Below, piece after piece: positions 17,359 to 25,642 of a stretch of DNA of 64,000 bases (the first letter of the stretch is position 1; each line of letters starts with the position of its first letter). The DNA lies in assembly GCA_963662375.2 (NCBI GenBank), contig CAXXRP010000010.1, positions 434,001-498,000 on the forward strand, given 5' to 3'. The DNA is from UBA11612 sp963662375 (GTDB taxonomy: Bacteria; Pseudomonadota; Alphaproteobacteria; Rhodospirillales; Rhodospirillaceae). The notes beneath the pieces were generated by a model. That model was not told the origin of the DNA. It was given only the letters and a program-made list of their open reading frames with translations, and searched no databases. The position numbers and the translations under genes are program-made.

Positions 17359-17558
17359 CCGCCGGTGCAATGGTTGACCCGGTGGGCCCACAGGAACCTC
17401 CCACGCTGCTTCGCTCCGCGTAACGCAAGCGCTACACGAAGCAGCGCGGGTCCCTCCTATGGACTACCGGGACAACCCCCCAACACCGCGTACCGCATAA
17501 CGTTAAGTGGACTAGTTTTGCTCCGCCCGAGTGGACTAATTTTGCTCCGCCGTTGACA

Positions 17559-17778
17559 GGCGGTAGCTCTCGCCGTTCATCTCCAGGATGGAGACATGAT
17601 GCGTGAGCCTGTCGAGCGGCGCGCCAGTGAGGCGTTCAGAGCCGAGGGTTTCGGTCCATTCCTCAAAGGGCAGATTGCTGGTGATCAGGGTTGAGGAGCG
17701 CTCATAGCGCTGCGAGATCAGTTCGAAGAGCAGTTCCGCGCCGGTTTTGCTGAGCGGGACAAAGCCCCTGTTTTGGCC
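17559..17778 (-). pseudogene. IstB fragment of an older, different IS21 relative
   Basis: Leftward frame 'GFVPLSKTGAELLFELISQR', 'SSTLITSNLPFEEWTETLGS', 'HHVSILEMNGESYRL'. This is clearly IstB, but diverged from the three recent copies (SSTLI for GSILV, VSIL for VHIL). Its 5' half is gone and its 3' end is cut by the terminus of copy 2 at 17558. It is an old remnant that served as the landing site of the younger element. Confidence 0.85.
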
Positions 17779-17788
17779 TAAGAGCTGT

Positions 17789-18580
17789 TTAGCTCTCTGC
17801 GAGAAGGGCCTGCAAAGGCTTGTGCAACCTGGGATTTGCCGCCAGAACGTCACCCGAAGCGAGCATGGTCTTGCCCCCCACCAGGTCGGTGATGAAGCCG
17901 CCCGCCTCCTGTACCAGCAGCAAACCGGCGGCGATGTCCCACGGCTTGAGCCCAGCTTCCCAGAACCCGTCGTAGCGTCCGGCAGCCACGTAGGCGAGAT
18001 CGAGAGACGCCGTACCCATGCGCCGCACGCCGGCGGTCCCGTTCATCACCCGCTCCAGCCTTGAGAGGAACTGCTTATGGCCGGGTATTCCCCGAAAGGG
18101 GATCCCCGTCGCGATGATGGCATCGCCCAGTTCAGTCCGCGCCGACACCCTAAGGCGATGGTCGTTGAGGAACGCGCCTTTGCCTTTTTCGGCAAAGAAC
18201 ATCTCCTCGGTGACGGGATTGAACACCAGCCCGGCGATGATCTCAGTGCCCATCTGCAAGCCGATCGAAATGGCGAAATGGGGAATGCCGTGCAGAAAAT
18301 TGGTCGTGCCGTCGATAGGATCGATGACCCATCGATGCTGAGGATCGGCGCCCTTGATCTCGCCGGCTTCCTCCATAAGGAAGCCAAATTTGGGCCTGGC
18401 TTTTTCGAGTTCCCGCTGCAGGGTTTTCTCGGCCTTCACGTCGGCGGCGCTGACGAAATCGCCGGGGCCTTTGCGCGAAACTTGAAGCTGCTCCACTTCA
18501 CCGAAGTCACGCTTCATCGCCCGCGCCGCTTTGCGCGCCGCGCCGGTCATAACGGTCCACAATGCCGAACCCAGCGCCAT
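17789..18580 (-). CDS. suhB: Inositol monophosphatase family protein
   Basis: A full-length 263-residue protein. The metal and substrate motifs are 'MEEAGEIKG' (E of the first site), 'WVIDPIDGTTNFLHGIPHFA' (DPIDGT) and 'GLKPWDIAAGLLLVQEAGG' (WD..A). It hydrolyses inositol-1-phosphate and related monophosphates; in enterobacteria SuhB also acts in rRNA transcription complexes. It follows efp by 67 bases on the same strand, a usual alphaproteobacterial pair. The stop lies only about 10 bases from the IS21 debris, so the gene escaped damage narrowly. Confidence 0.92.
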   Translation of the reverse strand: MALGSALWTVMTGAARKAARAMKRDFGEVEQLQVSRKGPGDFVSAADVKAEKTLQRELEKARPKFGFLMEEAGEIKGADPQHRWVIDPIDGTTNFLHGIPHFAISIGLQMGTEIIAGLVFNPVTEEMFFAEKGKGAFLNDHRLRVSARTELGDAIIATGIPFRGIPGHKQFLSRLERVMNGTAGVRRMGTASLDLAYVAAGRYDGFWEAGLKPWDIAAGLLLVQEAGGFITDLVGGKTMLASGDVLAANPRLHKPLQALLAES

Positions 18581-18647
18581 GAGATATCCTCAAGTATGTT
18601 GCGAAGCACCGCGCGGGCGCTACTTCGTCCGTTCTATGCCCCGAGCA

Positions 18648-19211
18648 TTACTTCGCCCGTTCCACATACGTGCACTCATCAGTGTTCACCACAATGTGCG
18701 TGCCCGCTTCGATGAACGGCGGCACCATGACTTTCATGCCGTTTTCCAGTACGCTTGGCTTGTAAGACGAACTGGCAGTTTGGCCTTTGACCACCGGGTC
18801 GGCTTCGACCACTTCGAGGGTCACGTTCTGCGGCAGATCTACCGAGACCGGCTTACCTTCAATGAAGTTCATCTCCACCTCCATATTGTCCTGCAGGAAT
18901 CCAGCCTTCTCGCCAATAAGATCGGCCGACAGGTTGAACTGATCATATGTTTTGGAGTCCATAAACGTATACATGTCGCCGTCCTTGAACAGGAACTGGC
19001 AGTCGTGCGCGCGTACTTCGAGGCGCTCTACCGTATCGGCTGTGCGCCAACGGCCCTGGCTCTTGGTGCCGGTAACGAGATCGCGTATCTCCACTTGAAT
19101 GAAGGCGCTACCCTTGCCGGGTTGCAACAGCTGTATTTTCAGCACGGACCATTGCTTACCGTCGTGCTGGATGACCATGCCAGGGCGCATGGTGTTGGCC
19201 TGTATCTTCAT
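18648..19211 (-). CDS. efp: Translation elongation factor P
   Basis: A 187-residue EF-P of normal length: KOW-like N-terminal domain, then two OB domains. It relieves ribosome stalling at polyproline. The loop 'LQPGKGSAFIQVE' holds the Lys (about residue 33) that is beta-lysylated by EpmA, whose gene is divergent next door. ATG 19211 ('MKIQANTMRPGMVIQ') is the family start; a longer frame to 19295 is not needed. Candidate clients in this window are Pal, with twelve prolines in a row, and proline-rich TolA. Downstream of the stop there is an imperfect copy of the last codons (18620-18640). Confidence 0.95.
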   Translation of the reverse strand: MKIQANTMRPGMVIQHDGKQWSVLKIQLLQPGKGSAFIQVEIRDLVTGTKSQGRWRTADTVERLEVRAHDCQFLFKDGDMYTFMDSKTYDQFNLSADLIGEKAGFLQDNMEVEMNFIEGKPVSVDLPQNVTLEVVEADPVVKGQTASSSYKPSVLENGMKVMVPPFIEAGTHIVVNTDECTYVERAK

Positions 19212-19400
19212 GAAAACGCCTGATCGTTTATGGTGAAAGGGCGCCTCGGTCCCGTAAAGTCGCGCGCTTTTATCAGTTTGCCCGGCGAGTGGCAACGGCG
19301 CGGGCGTCGCGCGATCGGTAGAATGCTGCGCTTTGAAAGCGCTTGGTTGGAACCCGCCTGTGGTCTAACAGAAGCGTCACTCAAGAGGATTAAGACACGA

Positions 19401-20477
19401 ATGCCGAAGGCGAACCCTTGGTGGTGTGAAGACGAAGTCAAGCGGCGGTGGCCATTTCTCGCCGGGCGGCGTGCGGCTGTAAAGGGCCTGCGCGCCTTCT
19501 TTCAGGCCGAAGGCTTTGTCGAAGTGGACACACCTGCGCTGCAGGTCTCGCCGGGGATGGAGCGCCACACCCGCCCGCTTGTGACACGACTCACCGAGCC
19601 CTTCGTGGGCGAGGGGCAGCCGCGATACCTTCACACCTCTCCCGAGTTCGCGATGAAAAAACTTCTCGCGGGTGGGCAGGGCGCGGGCTTGACCAAAATC
19701 ATGCAGCTTTGCCGCGTGTGGCGCGACGGCGAGCGCAGTCCGTTGCATCACCCCGAGTTCACCATGCTCGAGTGGTACCGTATCGGCGCAGACTACACCG
19801 CGCTCATTGCCGATTGCGAAGCGGTAATGCGGGCGGCATCCAAGGCCGCCGTGCGCACTTTGGAAATGGACGGACTGTTTCGCTGGCAGGGCCGTACTTG
19901 CGATCCGGCCAAACCTAGCCAACGTCTCACGGTGCAGGATGCATTTGCTCGACATGCGCACATAGATTTATTGGTCACGATTGACGATCCGGCCCACCCC
20001 GCGCCGCCGCCCGGCGCTCTGAAAGCTGCCGCGCAGGCCCACGGTTTACACGTCGGTGAGAGAGATACATGGGAGGACATCTTTTTCCGGGTGATGATCG
20101 AGCGCGTCGAGCCGCACCTGGGCATCGGCGCGCCGACGATTTTGTATGATTATCCGGCGAACCTTGCCGCGCTCGCGCGGCGCAAACCGGATGACCCGCG
20201 CGTAGCCGAGCGATTCGAGCTTTATGTTTGCGGCGTCGAACTCGCCAACGCTTATTCAGAACTCACCAATGCGGCGGAACAGCGGGCGCGCTTTGAAAAC
20301 GACCGCGACCTGCATCAACAGCTTTACAGCACCACGCCGCCGATCGACGAAGATCTGTACGACGCGCTCGCATCTCTGCCACCCTGCGCCGGTATCGCCC
20401 TGGGGTTTGATCGCCTCGTCATACTGGTCACCGGCGCCGAAGACATCACCGACGTCCTCTGGGCGGCTGTAGAATGA
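19401..20477 (+). CDS. epmA: EF-P lysine ligase EpmA (PoxA/GenX)
   Basis: A 358-residue class II lysyl-tRNA synthetase-like enzyme without the anticodon-binding domain. Motif 1 is 'FVEVDTPALQVSPGMERHT', motif 2 is 'LCRVWRDGERSPLHHPEFTM', and motif 3 lies near 'PPCAGIALGFDRLVILV'. It attaches (R)-beta-lysine to the conserved Lys of EF-P. The partner aminomutase EpmB is not in this window. ATG 19401 gives 'MPKANPWWCEDEVKRRWPFL'. An upstream in-frame extension to 19230 overlaps the efp promoter region and is unlikely. The start codons of efp and epmA face apart, 189 bases between them. Confidence 0.93.
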   Translation: MPKANPWWCEDEVKRRWPFLAGRRAAVKGLRAFFQAEGFVEVDTPALQVSPGMERHTRPLVTRLTEPFVGEGQPRYLHTSPEFAMKKLLAGGQGAGLTKIMQLCRVWRDGERSPLHHPEFTMLEWYRIGADYTALIADCEAVMRAASKAAVRTLEMDGLFRWQGRTCDPAKPSQRLTVQDAFARHAHIDLLVTIDDPAHPAPPPGALKAAAQAHGLHVGERDTWEDIFFRVMIERVEPHLGIGAPTILYDYPANLAALARRKPDDPRVAERFELYVCGVELANAYSELTNAAEQRARFENDRDLHQQLYSTTPPIDEDLYDALASLPPCAGIALGFDRLVILVTGAEDITDVLWAAVE

Positions 20478-20786
20478 TCGGCTCGTAACTGGACGTAGGA
20501 AGCTGAAGTGCGCTCACCTCTCGTTCGCTGGACCATCGGGCCGGGTCCACCGTTACAGGCGTGCTGGAACCGCTTTCGTCATAGCTGCGTCACTAAAACA
20601 ACAATAAGTCGCAATTTTGATCTGCTAACTCGTTAGTGACAAGGGATTAAATCTCCGAAAACGAGAGAAATTAGGTAAAATCAAGGATAGATGTATTTTT
20701 CAATAATGGGGTGATCATTATAGAAATTACAGCTGACCCTAATAGGCCAGGCAGACGGAGGCCGCCCCAAACGGGCCTTGTTAATG
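20478..20786. other. Intergenic, no gene seen
   Basis: About 310 bases between epmA and the tetR operator. The central part (20590-20740) is AT-rich compared with the surroundings. I see no open frame, tRNA or strong hairpin. Confidence 0.6.
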
Positions 20787-20806
20787 ACTGACTGGTCAGT
20801 TATAAT
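20787..20806 (+). promoter_or_regulatory. TetR operator overlapping a -10 box
   Basis: ACTGACTGGTCAGT (20787-20800) is a perfect inverted repeat with a 2-base centre, typical of TetR/AcrR operators. It is followed at once by a consensus -10 TATAAT (20801-20806). The ATG of the regulator is at 20812, so transcription would begin at or next to the start codon, giving a leaderless message. Autorepression of the operon is the natural reading. Confidence 0.75.
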
Positions 20807-20811
20807 GGGCT

Positions 20812-21450
20812 ATGCAAACCGCCCGAAAATCCAGGCAAAGACGCGCCGATGCGCGCCCGAACGAGATTCTCGACGCCGCCGCCCGTTGCTTTCTCGAACG
20901 CGGTTTTGCGGGCGCCAAAGTGGAACACATCGCGGAAGGTGCGGGCCTCTCTAAAGGTGCGGTCTATCTTTACTTCAAATCGAAAGAGGACATGCTGCGC
21001 GCGCTTATTGAGCGCGGCGTAAAACGCGTTGCACTGGCCGTAGCCGATCGACTTGATACCGATAAGGGGGACCCTGTTGTCGCCCTAAGGGAGGCCGCAG
21101 GCATATTCTCCCAAATTCTGTCGAAGCCTGAGTTATTCGCCGTCCCACGCATTGTTATCGCCGAAGCTGGCAACTTTCCTGAAATCGCGCGCCTTTACCG
21201 CGACGAAGTCATTGACGTTGCCAAGGGCGCGGTGGTGCGCCTGATCGAACGCGGGCAGGCGGTCGGCGTCTTTCAACAAATGGACCCGCAGATCGCGGTG
21301 CGATCCCTGGTGGGGGCCATAATCATGCAACTGATCTGGCGCACCACCTTCGAGCGTCCCGGCGAGAAATCTCTGGACCCCCAAACTCTGGTGACCGGTC
21401 ACCTCGACATCGTTTTAAACGGGCTTTGCATCCCGAAGGAGAGGCAATGA
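20812..21450 (+). CDS. TetR/AcrR family regulator of the efflux operon
   Basis: 212 residues. An N-terminal helix-turn-helix domain (residues about 15-65) reads 'EILDAAARCFLERGFAGAKV', 'IAEGAGLSKGAVYLYFKSKE'. A C-terminal ligand-binding domain of the TetR_C type follows. It heads an operon of four overlapping genes and has a palindromic operator in its own promoter, so it probably represses its own operon until a toxic ligand binds. The inducer is unknown. Confidence 0.88.
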   Translation: MQTARKSRQRRADARPNEILDAAARCFLERGFAGAKVEHIAEGAGLSKGAVYLYFKSKEDMLRALIERGVKRVALAVADRLDTDKGDPVVALREAAGIFSQILSKPELFAVPRIVIAEAGNFPEIARLYRDEVIDVAKGAVVRLIERGQAVGVFQQMDPQIAVRSLVGAIIMQLIWRTTFERPGEKSLDPQTLVTGHLDIVLNGLCIPKERQ

Positions 21451-22388
21451 AAAGAACAGTACTCTGGGTGGCCGTTCTGGTGCTCGCTGCATGCGGTGAT
21501 AGCGGCAGCGGCACCTACTACGGCTATGCCGAAGGCGACTACTTGCGCCTTGGTCCGCGCGATCCGGGCATTGTCTCGACCCTCACAGTAGAGGAGGGCG
21601 AGAATGTATCCGCCGGTGCGCCATTGTTCTCCGTCGATGGCGAGCGCGCGCGCCTGGCGATGGAGCAGACCGAGGCGCAGTTGCAAGCAGCGGAGGCCCG
21701 TGCCGCCGACCTTGCCGCCGGTGGCCGCGCGGAAGAAGTAAGAGCCGCGCGGGATCAACTCGACCAAGCCCGCGCCGATTTGAAACTCGCCGAGGAAAAT
21801 CATGTCCGCGCGGTAGATCTTGTTGAACGCGGCGTCGCACCACGCCAGCGTTTGGACGAAGCCGAGCGTGCCCTGAACGCAGCAAGCAGCCGCGTGGCGG
21901 AGTTGGAAAACCGCGTACGCATTGCGGTTCTTCCTGCCCGAGACGATCAAATCGCTGCCGCGCGACAAGAGGCTGATGCGGCGCGCGCCGCTTTGGCTCA
22001 GGCGCAGTCCCAGCTGGACGACCGTTCGGTGCGCGCGCCCGTCGCAGGGCGCGTTGATCGCGTTTATCTTCGCCCGGGTGAATTTGCCGGTGCGGGCCAG
22101 CCGGTTGTGTCGGTTCTTCCGCCCGAAAATATCAAAGTCGTGTTCTTCATCCCCGAGACTCAACTCGCCCGGGTATCCGTCGGCGCCAATGTGACGCTCA
22201 AGTGTGATGGATGCCCAACGGAACTTCAGGGCAAGGTCAGTTTCATTGCCGCGCGCGCGGAATTCACGCCGCCGGTCATTTACAGCGACGACGAACGCAG
22301 CAAACTGGTCTACCGGGTGGAGGTGCGGCCATCTCAGCCGCGTATTTTGAACCCCGGCCAGCCGCTGCAGGTGCGGTTCACGCCATGA
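21447..22388 (+). CDS. HlyD-family periplasmic adaptor lipoprotein (YbhG-like)
   Basis: About 313 residues. A lipoprotein signal 'MKRTVLWVAVLVLAACGDS' has lipobox LAAC with Cys near residue 17. A lipoyl half-motif 'PGIVSTLTVEEGENVSAGAP' is followed by a long alpha-hairpin coiled coil (about residues 70-165). The second lipoyl half is 'DRSVRAPVAGRVDRVYLRPG'. It would link the inner-membrane ABC exporter to an outer-membrane channel; none is encoded here. The start ATGA overlaps the tetR stop, with GGAGAGG upstream. The order matches the E. coli ybhGFSR group, except that one fewer permease is present. Confidence 0.88.
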   Translation: MKRTVLWVAVLVLAACGDSGSGTYYGYAEGDYLRLGPRDPGIVSTLTVEEGENVSAGAPLFSVDGERARLAMEQTEAQLQAAEARAADLAAGGRAEEVRAARDQLDQARADLKLAEENHVRAVDLVERGVAPRQRLDEAERALNAASSRVAELENRVRIAVLPARDDQIAAARQEADAARAALAQAQSQLDDRSVRAPVAGRVDRVYLRPGEFAGAGQPVVSVLPPENIKVVFFIPETQLARVSVGANVTLKCDGCPTELQGKVSFIAARAEFTPPVIYSDDERSKLVYRVEVRPSQPRILNPGQPLQVRFTP

Positions 22389-23353
22389 GCGATCGGGCTG
22401 TCCCCGCTATCGCCATTGAAGTCAAAGGCTTGACCAAGAAGTTTGGCGACTTGATCGCTGTGAACGGTCTCGACATGACCGTTCCCGAGGGCGTGATCTA
22501 CGGCTTTCTCGGCTCCAACGGGTCGGGCAAGACCACGACCATTCGCATGATGTGCGGGCTGCTCACGCCTGACGGCGGCGAGGGGCAAACACTGGGGTAT
22601 GACATTCTCACCGAGGGGCAGCAGATCAAAGAACGCATCGGTTACATGACCCAGCGCTTCTCGCTCTACGAGGAATTGTCCGTGCGTGAGAACCTCGACT
22701 TCATGGCGCGCATGTACGGTGTCGCAAATCGCCGCGCGCGCATTGCCGACATCATGGAGGAATATGGACTTACTGTTCGGGCGGAGCAGATCGCCGGAAC
22801 CTTGTCCGGCGGCTGGAAGCAACGTCTCGCGTTCGCTACCGCGATGCTTCACAGCCCAAGACTGCTTCTGTTGGACGAACCGACGGCAGGCGTGGATCCA
22901 GCTGCCCGCCGTGATTTCTGGGACCGTATTCGCGGCATGACGCGCCAAGGGGTGACGGTGCTGGTCTCCACCCACTACATAGACGAAGCCGTTCAATGCG
23001 ACCACATCTGCTTCATCTTCGACGGCCGCAAACTCATTGACGCGCCCGCGTCGGAAGTTCCGGCGCGCTCGGGTCTTCATACGGTTCGCATCGAAGGCAC
23101 ACAGCTCGCGCCGGTCGCGGACGAGCTGAAGTCTAAGCCGGGTGTGGAACAAGTAGCGCGTTTTGGCGATGCGCTGCACGTCTCCAGTCTTGATGAGACG
23201 GCTTTGGCGGAAGCCGTCGCGCCATATCGAGGACGGGAAGGGGCAAAAGTCATCACGCGCCCGACCGGATTGGAAGAAGTCTTCACCCACTTCATTGACA
23301 AGGCGACCAAGGGCACGGCGGCCAAGGATGTCGCGAGCGGGGAGGCGGCATGA
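22385..23353 (+). CDS. ABC exporter ATP-binding protein (YbhF-like)
   Basis: 322 residues with one nucleotide-binding domain: Walker A 'GSNGSGKTTTIRMM', signature 'LSGGWKQRLAFATAML', Walker B 'LLLLDEPTAGVDP' and switch His 'VSTHYIDEA'. A C-terminal extension of about 80 residues follows. E. coli YbhF has two such domains fused; here there is only one, so the ATPase would act as a homodimer. ATGA overlaps at both ends show tight coupling with the adaptor and permease. Confidence 0.92.
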   Translation: MSDRAVPAIAIEVKGLTKKFGDLIAVNGLDMTVPEGVIYGFLGSNGSGKTTTIRMMCGLLTPDGGEGQTLGYDILTEGQQIKERIGYMTQRFSLYEELSVRENLDFMARMYGVANRRARIADIMEEYGLTVRAEQIAGTLSGGWKQRLAFATAMLHSPRLLLLDEPTAGVDPAARRDFWDRIRGMTRQGVTVLVSTHYIDEAVQCDHICFIFDGRKLIDAPASEVPARSGLHTVRIEGTQLAPVADELKSKPGVEQVARFGDALHVSSLDETALAEAVAPYRGREGAKVITRPTGLEEVFTHFIDKATKGTAAKDVASGEAA

Positions 23354-24501
23354 AACTCTTCGATAAATTCCACCGCCTTTCGTGGACGCGCATCAGCGCT
23401 ATCTTGGCAAAAGAATTCATTCAGATGCGCCGCGATCGCCTGACCTTTGCCATCATGATCGGCATTCCCATCATGCAGCTTGTGCTGTTCGGCTTCGCCA
23501 TCGATACCGACCCGCGCAATCTACCTACTGCGGTTCAAATGCGCGACCATGGCGAAGCGGCCCGCGCCATCGTCGCTGGACTAAAAAATTCCACGTTTTT
23601 CGATGTCCGGTCGACGGCGGAGGGCGATGAGCATGCCGACCGGCTCTTGCGCACCGGAGGCGCGAACTTCGTGGTCATCATCCCGGAGAATTTTGAAGCT
23701 GATCTTATCCGCGGTGCCCGCCCACAAATTCTTGTCGAGGCGGATGCCACCGATCCCGTAGCCACGGGCGGTCCGGTAAACGCCTTGCCGCGGATCATTC
23801 AGTCGGCTCTTGAGCCGGTATTGGTCGGCCCACTGGCGAACCGCGCGCCGTCTGCGCCGTCTTATGAGCTCATTATCCACAAGCGTTACAATCCGGCGGG
23901 CATCACCGCCCATAATATTGTGCCCGGACTCCTGGCGGTCATTTTGACTATGACCATGGTCATGATCACCGGCATCGCCATCACCCGCGAGTACGAGCGA
24001 GGTACCATGGAGGCGTTGATGGCCACGCCGGCGCGACCCCTCGAGGTGATGATCGGCAAAATTCTTCCCTATGTGGGAGTCGGCTATATCCAGGTCACGA
24101 TTCTTGTGGCTGCAGGCATGTTGCTGTTCGACGTGCCCTTCGGCCACGCACTGTTTCCATTGTTCATCGGCGCGAGCTTGTTCATTGTCGTCAACTTGGC
24201 CCTGGGTTTTCTTATCTCCACCACCGCCCGCAATCAGATGCAGGCCATGCAGATGGCCTTCTTTATCTTTCTGCCGACGATATTGCTGTCGGGTTTCGTG
24301 TTCCCTTTCGCCGGCATGCCCGGTTGGGCGCAAGCCATCGGCGAGATTTTGCCCACAACGCACTTCCTTCGCGTTGTCCGCGCTGTCGTGTTGAAGGATG
24401 CAGGCCTTGGCGACATGCTGGGTGAGATCTGGCCGATCCTGCTTTTGCTGGCCGTCATCACCGCGGCCGCCATGCGGCGATACAGAAAGACCCTGGACTA
24501 G
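23350..24501 (+). CDS. ABC-2 type exporter permease (YbhS/YbhR-like)
   Basis: 383 residues. One N-terminal membrane helix ('LTFAIMIGIPIMQLVLFGFA') is followed by a large periplasmic domain (about residues 45-175) and five helices at the C-terminus, including 'ITREYERGTMEALMATPARP' between helices. This is the ABC-2 permease layout of the YhbR/YhbS group. A single permease gene is present, so a homodimer is likely. Last gene of the four-gene operon. Likely substrates are drugs or other amphiphiles, by family only. Confidence 0.9.
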   Translation: MKLFDKFHRLSWTRISAILAKEFIQMRRDRLTFAIMIGIPIMQLVLFGFAIDTDPRNLPTAVQMRDHGEAARAIVAGLKNSTFFDVRSTAEGDEHADRLLRTGGANFVVIIPENFEADLIRGARPQILVEADATDPVATGGPVNALPRIIQSALEPVLVGPLANRAPSAPSYELIIHKRYNPAGITAHNIVPGLLAVILTMTMVMITGIAITREYERGTMEALMATPARPLEVMIGKILPYVGVGYIQVTILVAAGMLLFDVPFGHALFPLFIGASLFIVVNLALGFLISTTARNQMQAMQMAFFIFLPTILLSGFVFPFAGMPGWAQAIGEILPTTHFLRVVRAVVLKDAGLGDMLGEIWPILLLLAVITAAAMRRYRKTLD

Positions 24502-24585
24502 GACGCAGCTAACGGCGCGTTATATATTGTAGATGGCAGATCAGATTCAGGCAGGGGAATCGCTGATTTGATCAATAAGGAGAAG

Positions 24586-24915
24586 ATGTTTGCATATCAG
24601 CCGAATGCGGAAATTGGTAAAAGCTACAACGCACTTCTGTCCAATGCGCGTGAACTCATAGCTCAGATTAATACGCGTTTTGAGGCGGAGGATTCCGCGG
24701 GCATGCGCGATAGTCTTCCGATGGCAGGGCATGTTGTCGGGCGACATGTTACGAACACGATCAAAGAAGGATTTAATGAGAGGTTGGAGTTGGTAACTAG
24801 CCCAAACCAACTCTTTGTCGCTTACAATACCCTCGCGTCCTCTCTTGAGCAATTTTCGCCGGAGTTCATTCTACGTGTCAAATTGGCCGAAACTGAATGC
24901 ATGACCAGCCAATGA
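24586..24915 (+). CDS. Small hypothetical protein
   Basis: About 109 residues, mostly helical in character, no signal peptide, no motif that I recognise ('YQPNAEIGKSYNALLSNARE', 'NERLELVTSPNQLFVAYNTL'). AAGGAG lies only 4 bases before ATG 24586; a TTG at 24568 is the alternative start. It stands alone between the efflux operon and the convergent thiE. Base use is more AT-rich than its neighbours, which may mean a recent arrival. Confidence 0.5.
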   Translation: MFAYQPNAEIGKSYNALLSNARELIAQINTRFEAEDSAGMRDSLPMAGHVVGRHVTNTIKEGFNERLELVTSPNQLFVAYNTLASSLEQFSPEFILRVKLAETECMTSQ

Positions 24916-24974
24916 GCATCAATTGTAGAAGTCGGTTGATGTAAAAAAGCAATCAAGCGCGCAATAAGCACGCT

Positions 24975-25625
24975 TTAACCGTGCGCACACCGTGCAAAAA
25001 CCGCGTTAAAGGCGCGCACGGCGGCAGCGGGACCGTCCACAAATCCCCAGATCCCCGTGCAAACGGCTAGGAAATCCGCGCCCGCGCGCACCAATACCTC
25101 GCAATTATCGGTGGTAATGCCGCCGATTGCCACGCACGGCACCGTGGTCGTCTGCGACCAGACAGACAAGATTTCCAGGTCGGGGCGTGCGGCATTGGGT
25201 TTGGTAGCGGTGGGGAAGAACGCCCCGAACGCGACGTAATCCGCGCCAGCGTCCGCCAATTCCAAGGCCACATGCCGTGAACCCTTGCAGGTGACACCGA
25301 CAATGGCGCTTCCAACCGTGCGCCGGGCCTTCGCGTACGGTGCATCAGCCGTGCCGATATGCACGCCGTCGCAGCCTAACTGCGCCGCGAGGTCCGGTCG
25401 ATCATTGAGGATGAACGCCACATCGTGGGTGTGGCATACCGGTACGAGTGCTCTCACCGCCGCAATGATGGCGTCATCGTCGACATTTTTTAGACGCAAC
25501 TGAAAGCAAGCCACATCGCCCGCCGCTAAGGTTTCACCAAGAACCTTGGCGAATGTTAAAACGTCCGGAATCGCGTCCGGCGAAACCAGGTACAGAAGGC
25601 AGGTTTGCTCAGATGGGGCGGGCAC
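24975..25625 (-). CDS. thiE: Thiamine phosphate synthase
   Basis: 216 residues forming a TIM barrel. The family motifs are 'ACFQLRLKN' (strand 2), 'ILNDRPDLAAQLGCDGVHIG', 'IVGVTCKGSRH' and 'DYVAFGAFFPTATKP', and the phosphate site is 'VAIGGITTDNCEVLVRAGAD'. It joins HMP-PP and the thiazole phosphate to make thiamine phosphate. The usual pyrophosphate-side motif is slightly altered (QLRLKN for QLR.K), as in many alphaproteobacterial members. It follows the aldolase gene by 17 bases and is probably co-transcribed. ThiD for HMP-P is encoded at 48061. Confidence 0.88.
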   Translation of the reverse strand: MPAPSEQTCLLYLVSPDAIPDVLTFAKVLGETLAAGDVACFQLRLKNVDDDAIIAAVRALVPVCHTHDVAFILNDRPDLAAQLGCDGVHIGTADAPYAKARRTVGSAIVGVTCKGSRHVALELADAGADYVAFGAFFPTATKPNAARPDLEILSVWSQTTTVPCVAIGGITTDNCEVLVRAGADFLAVCTGIWGFVDGPAAAVRAFNAVFARCAHG

Positions 25626-25642
25626 GATTGGCGCTTCAGCCG

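Larger units (their letters stand above)
15843..17558 (+). mobile_element. IS21-family element, copy 2 (5'-truncated)
   Basis: Begins inside istA (matching position 14133 of copy 1) right after the right end of copy 1, sharing TGAC at the junction. It ends with a full terminus CTCCGCCGTTGACA at 17558. It repeats the sequence of copy 1 almost perfectly; one visible difference is CCGAGTGG versus CCGGGTGG near the right end. The arrangement fits recombination or one-ended insertion between tandem copies. Confidence 0.9.
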
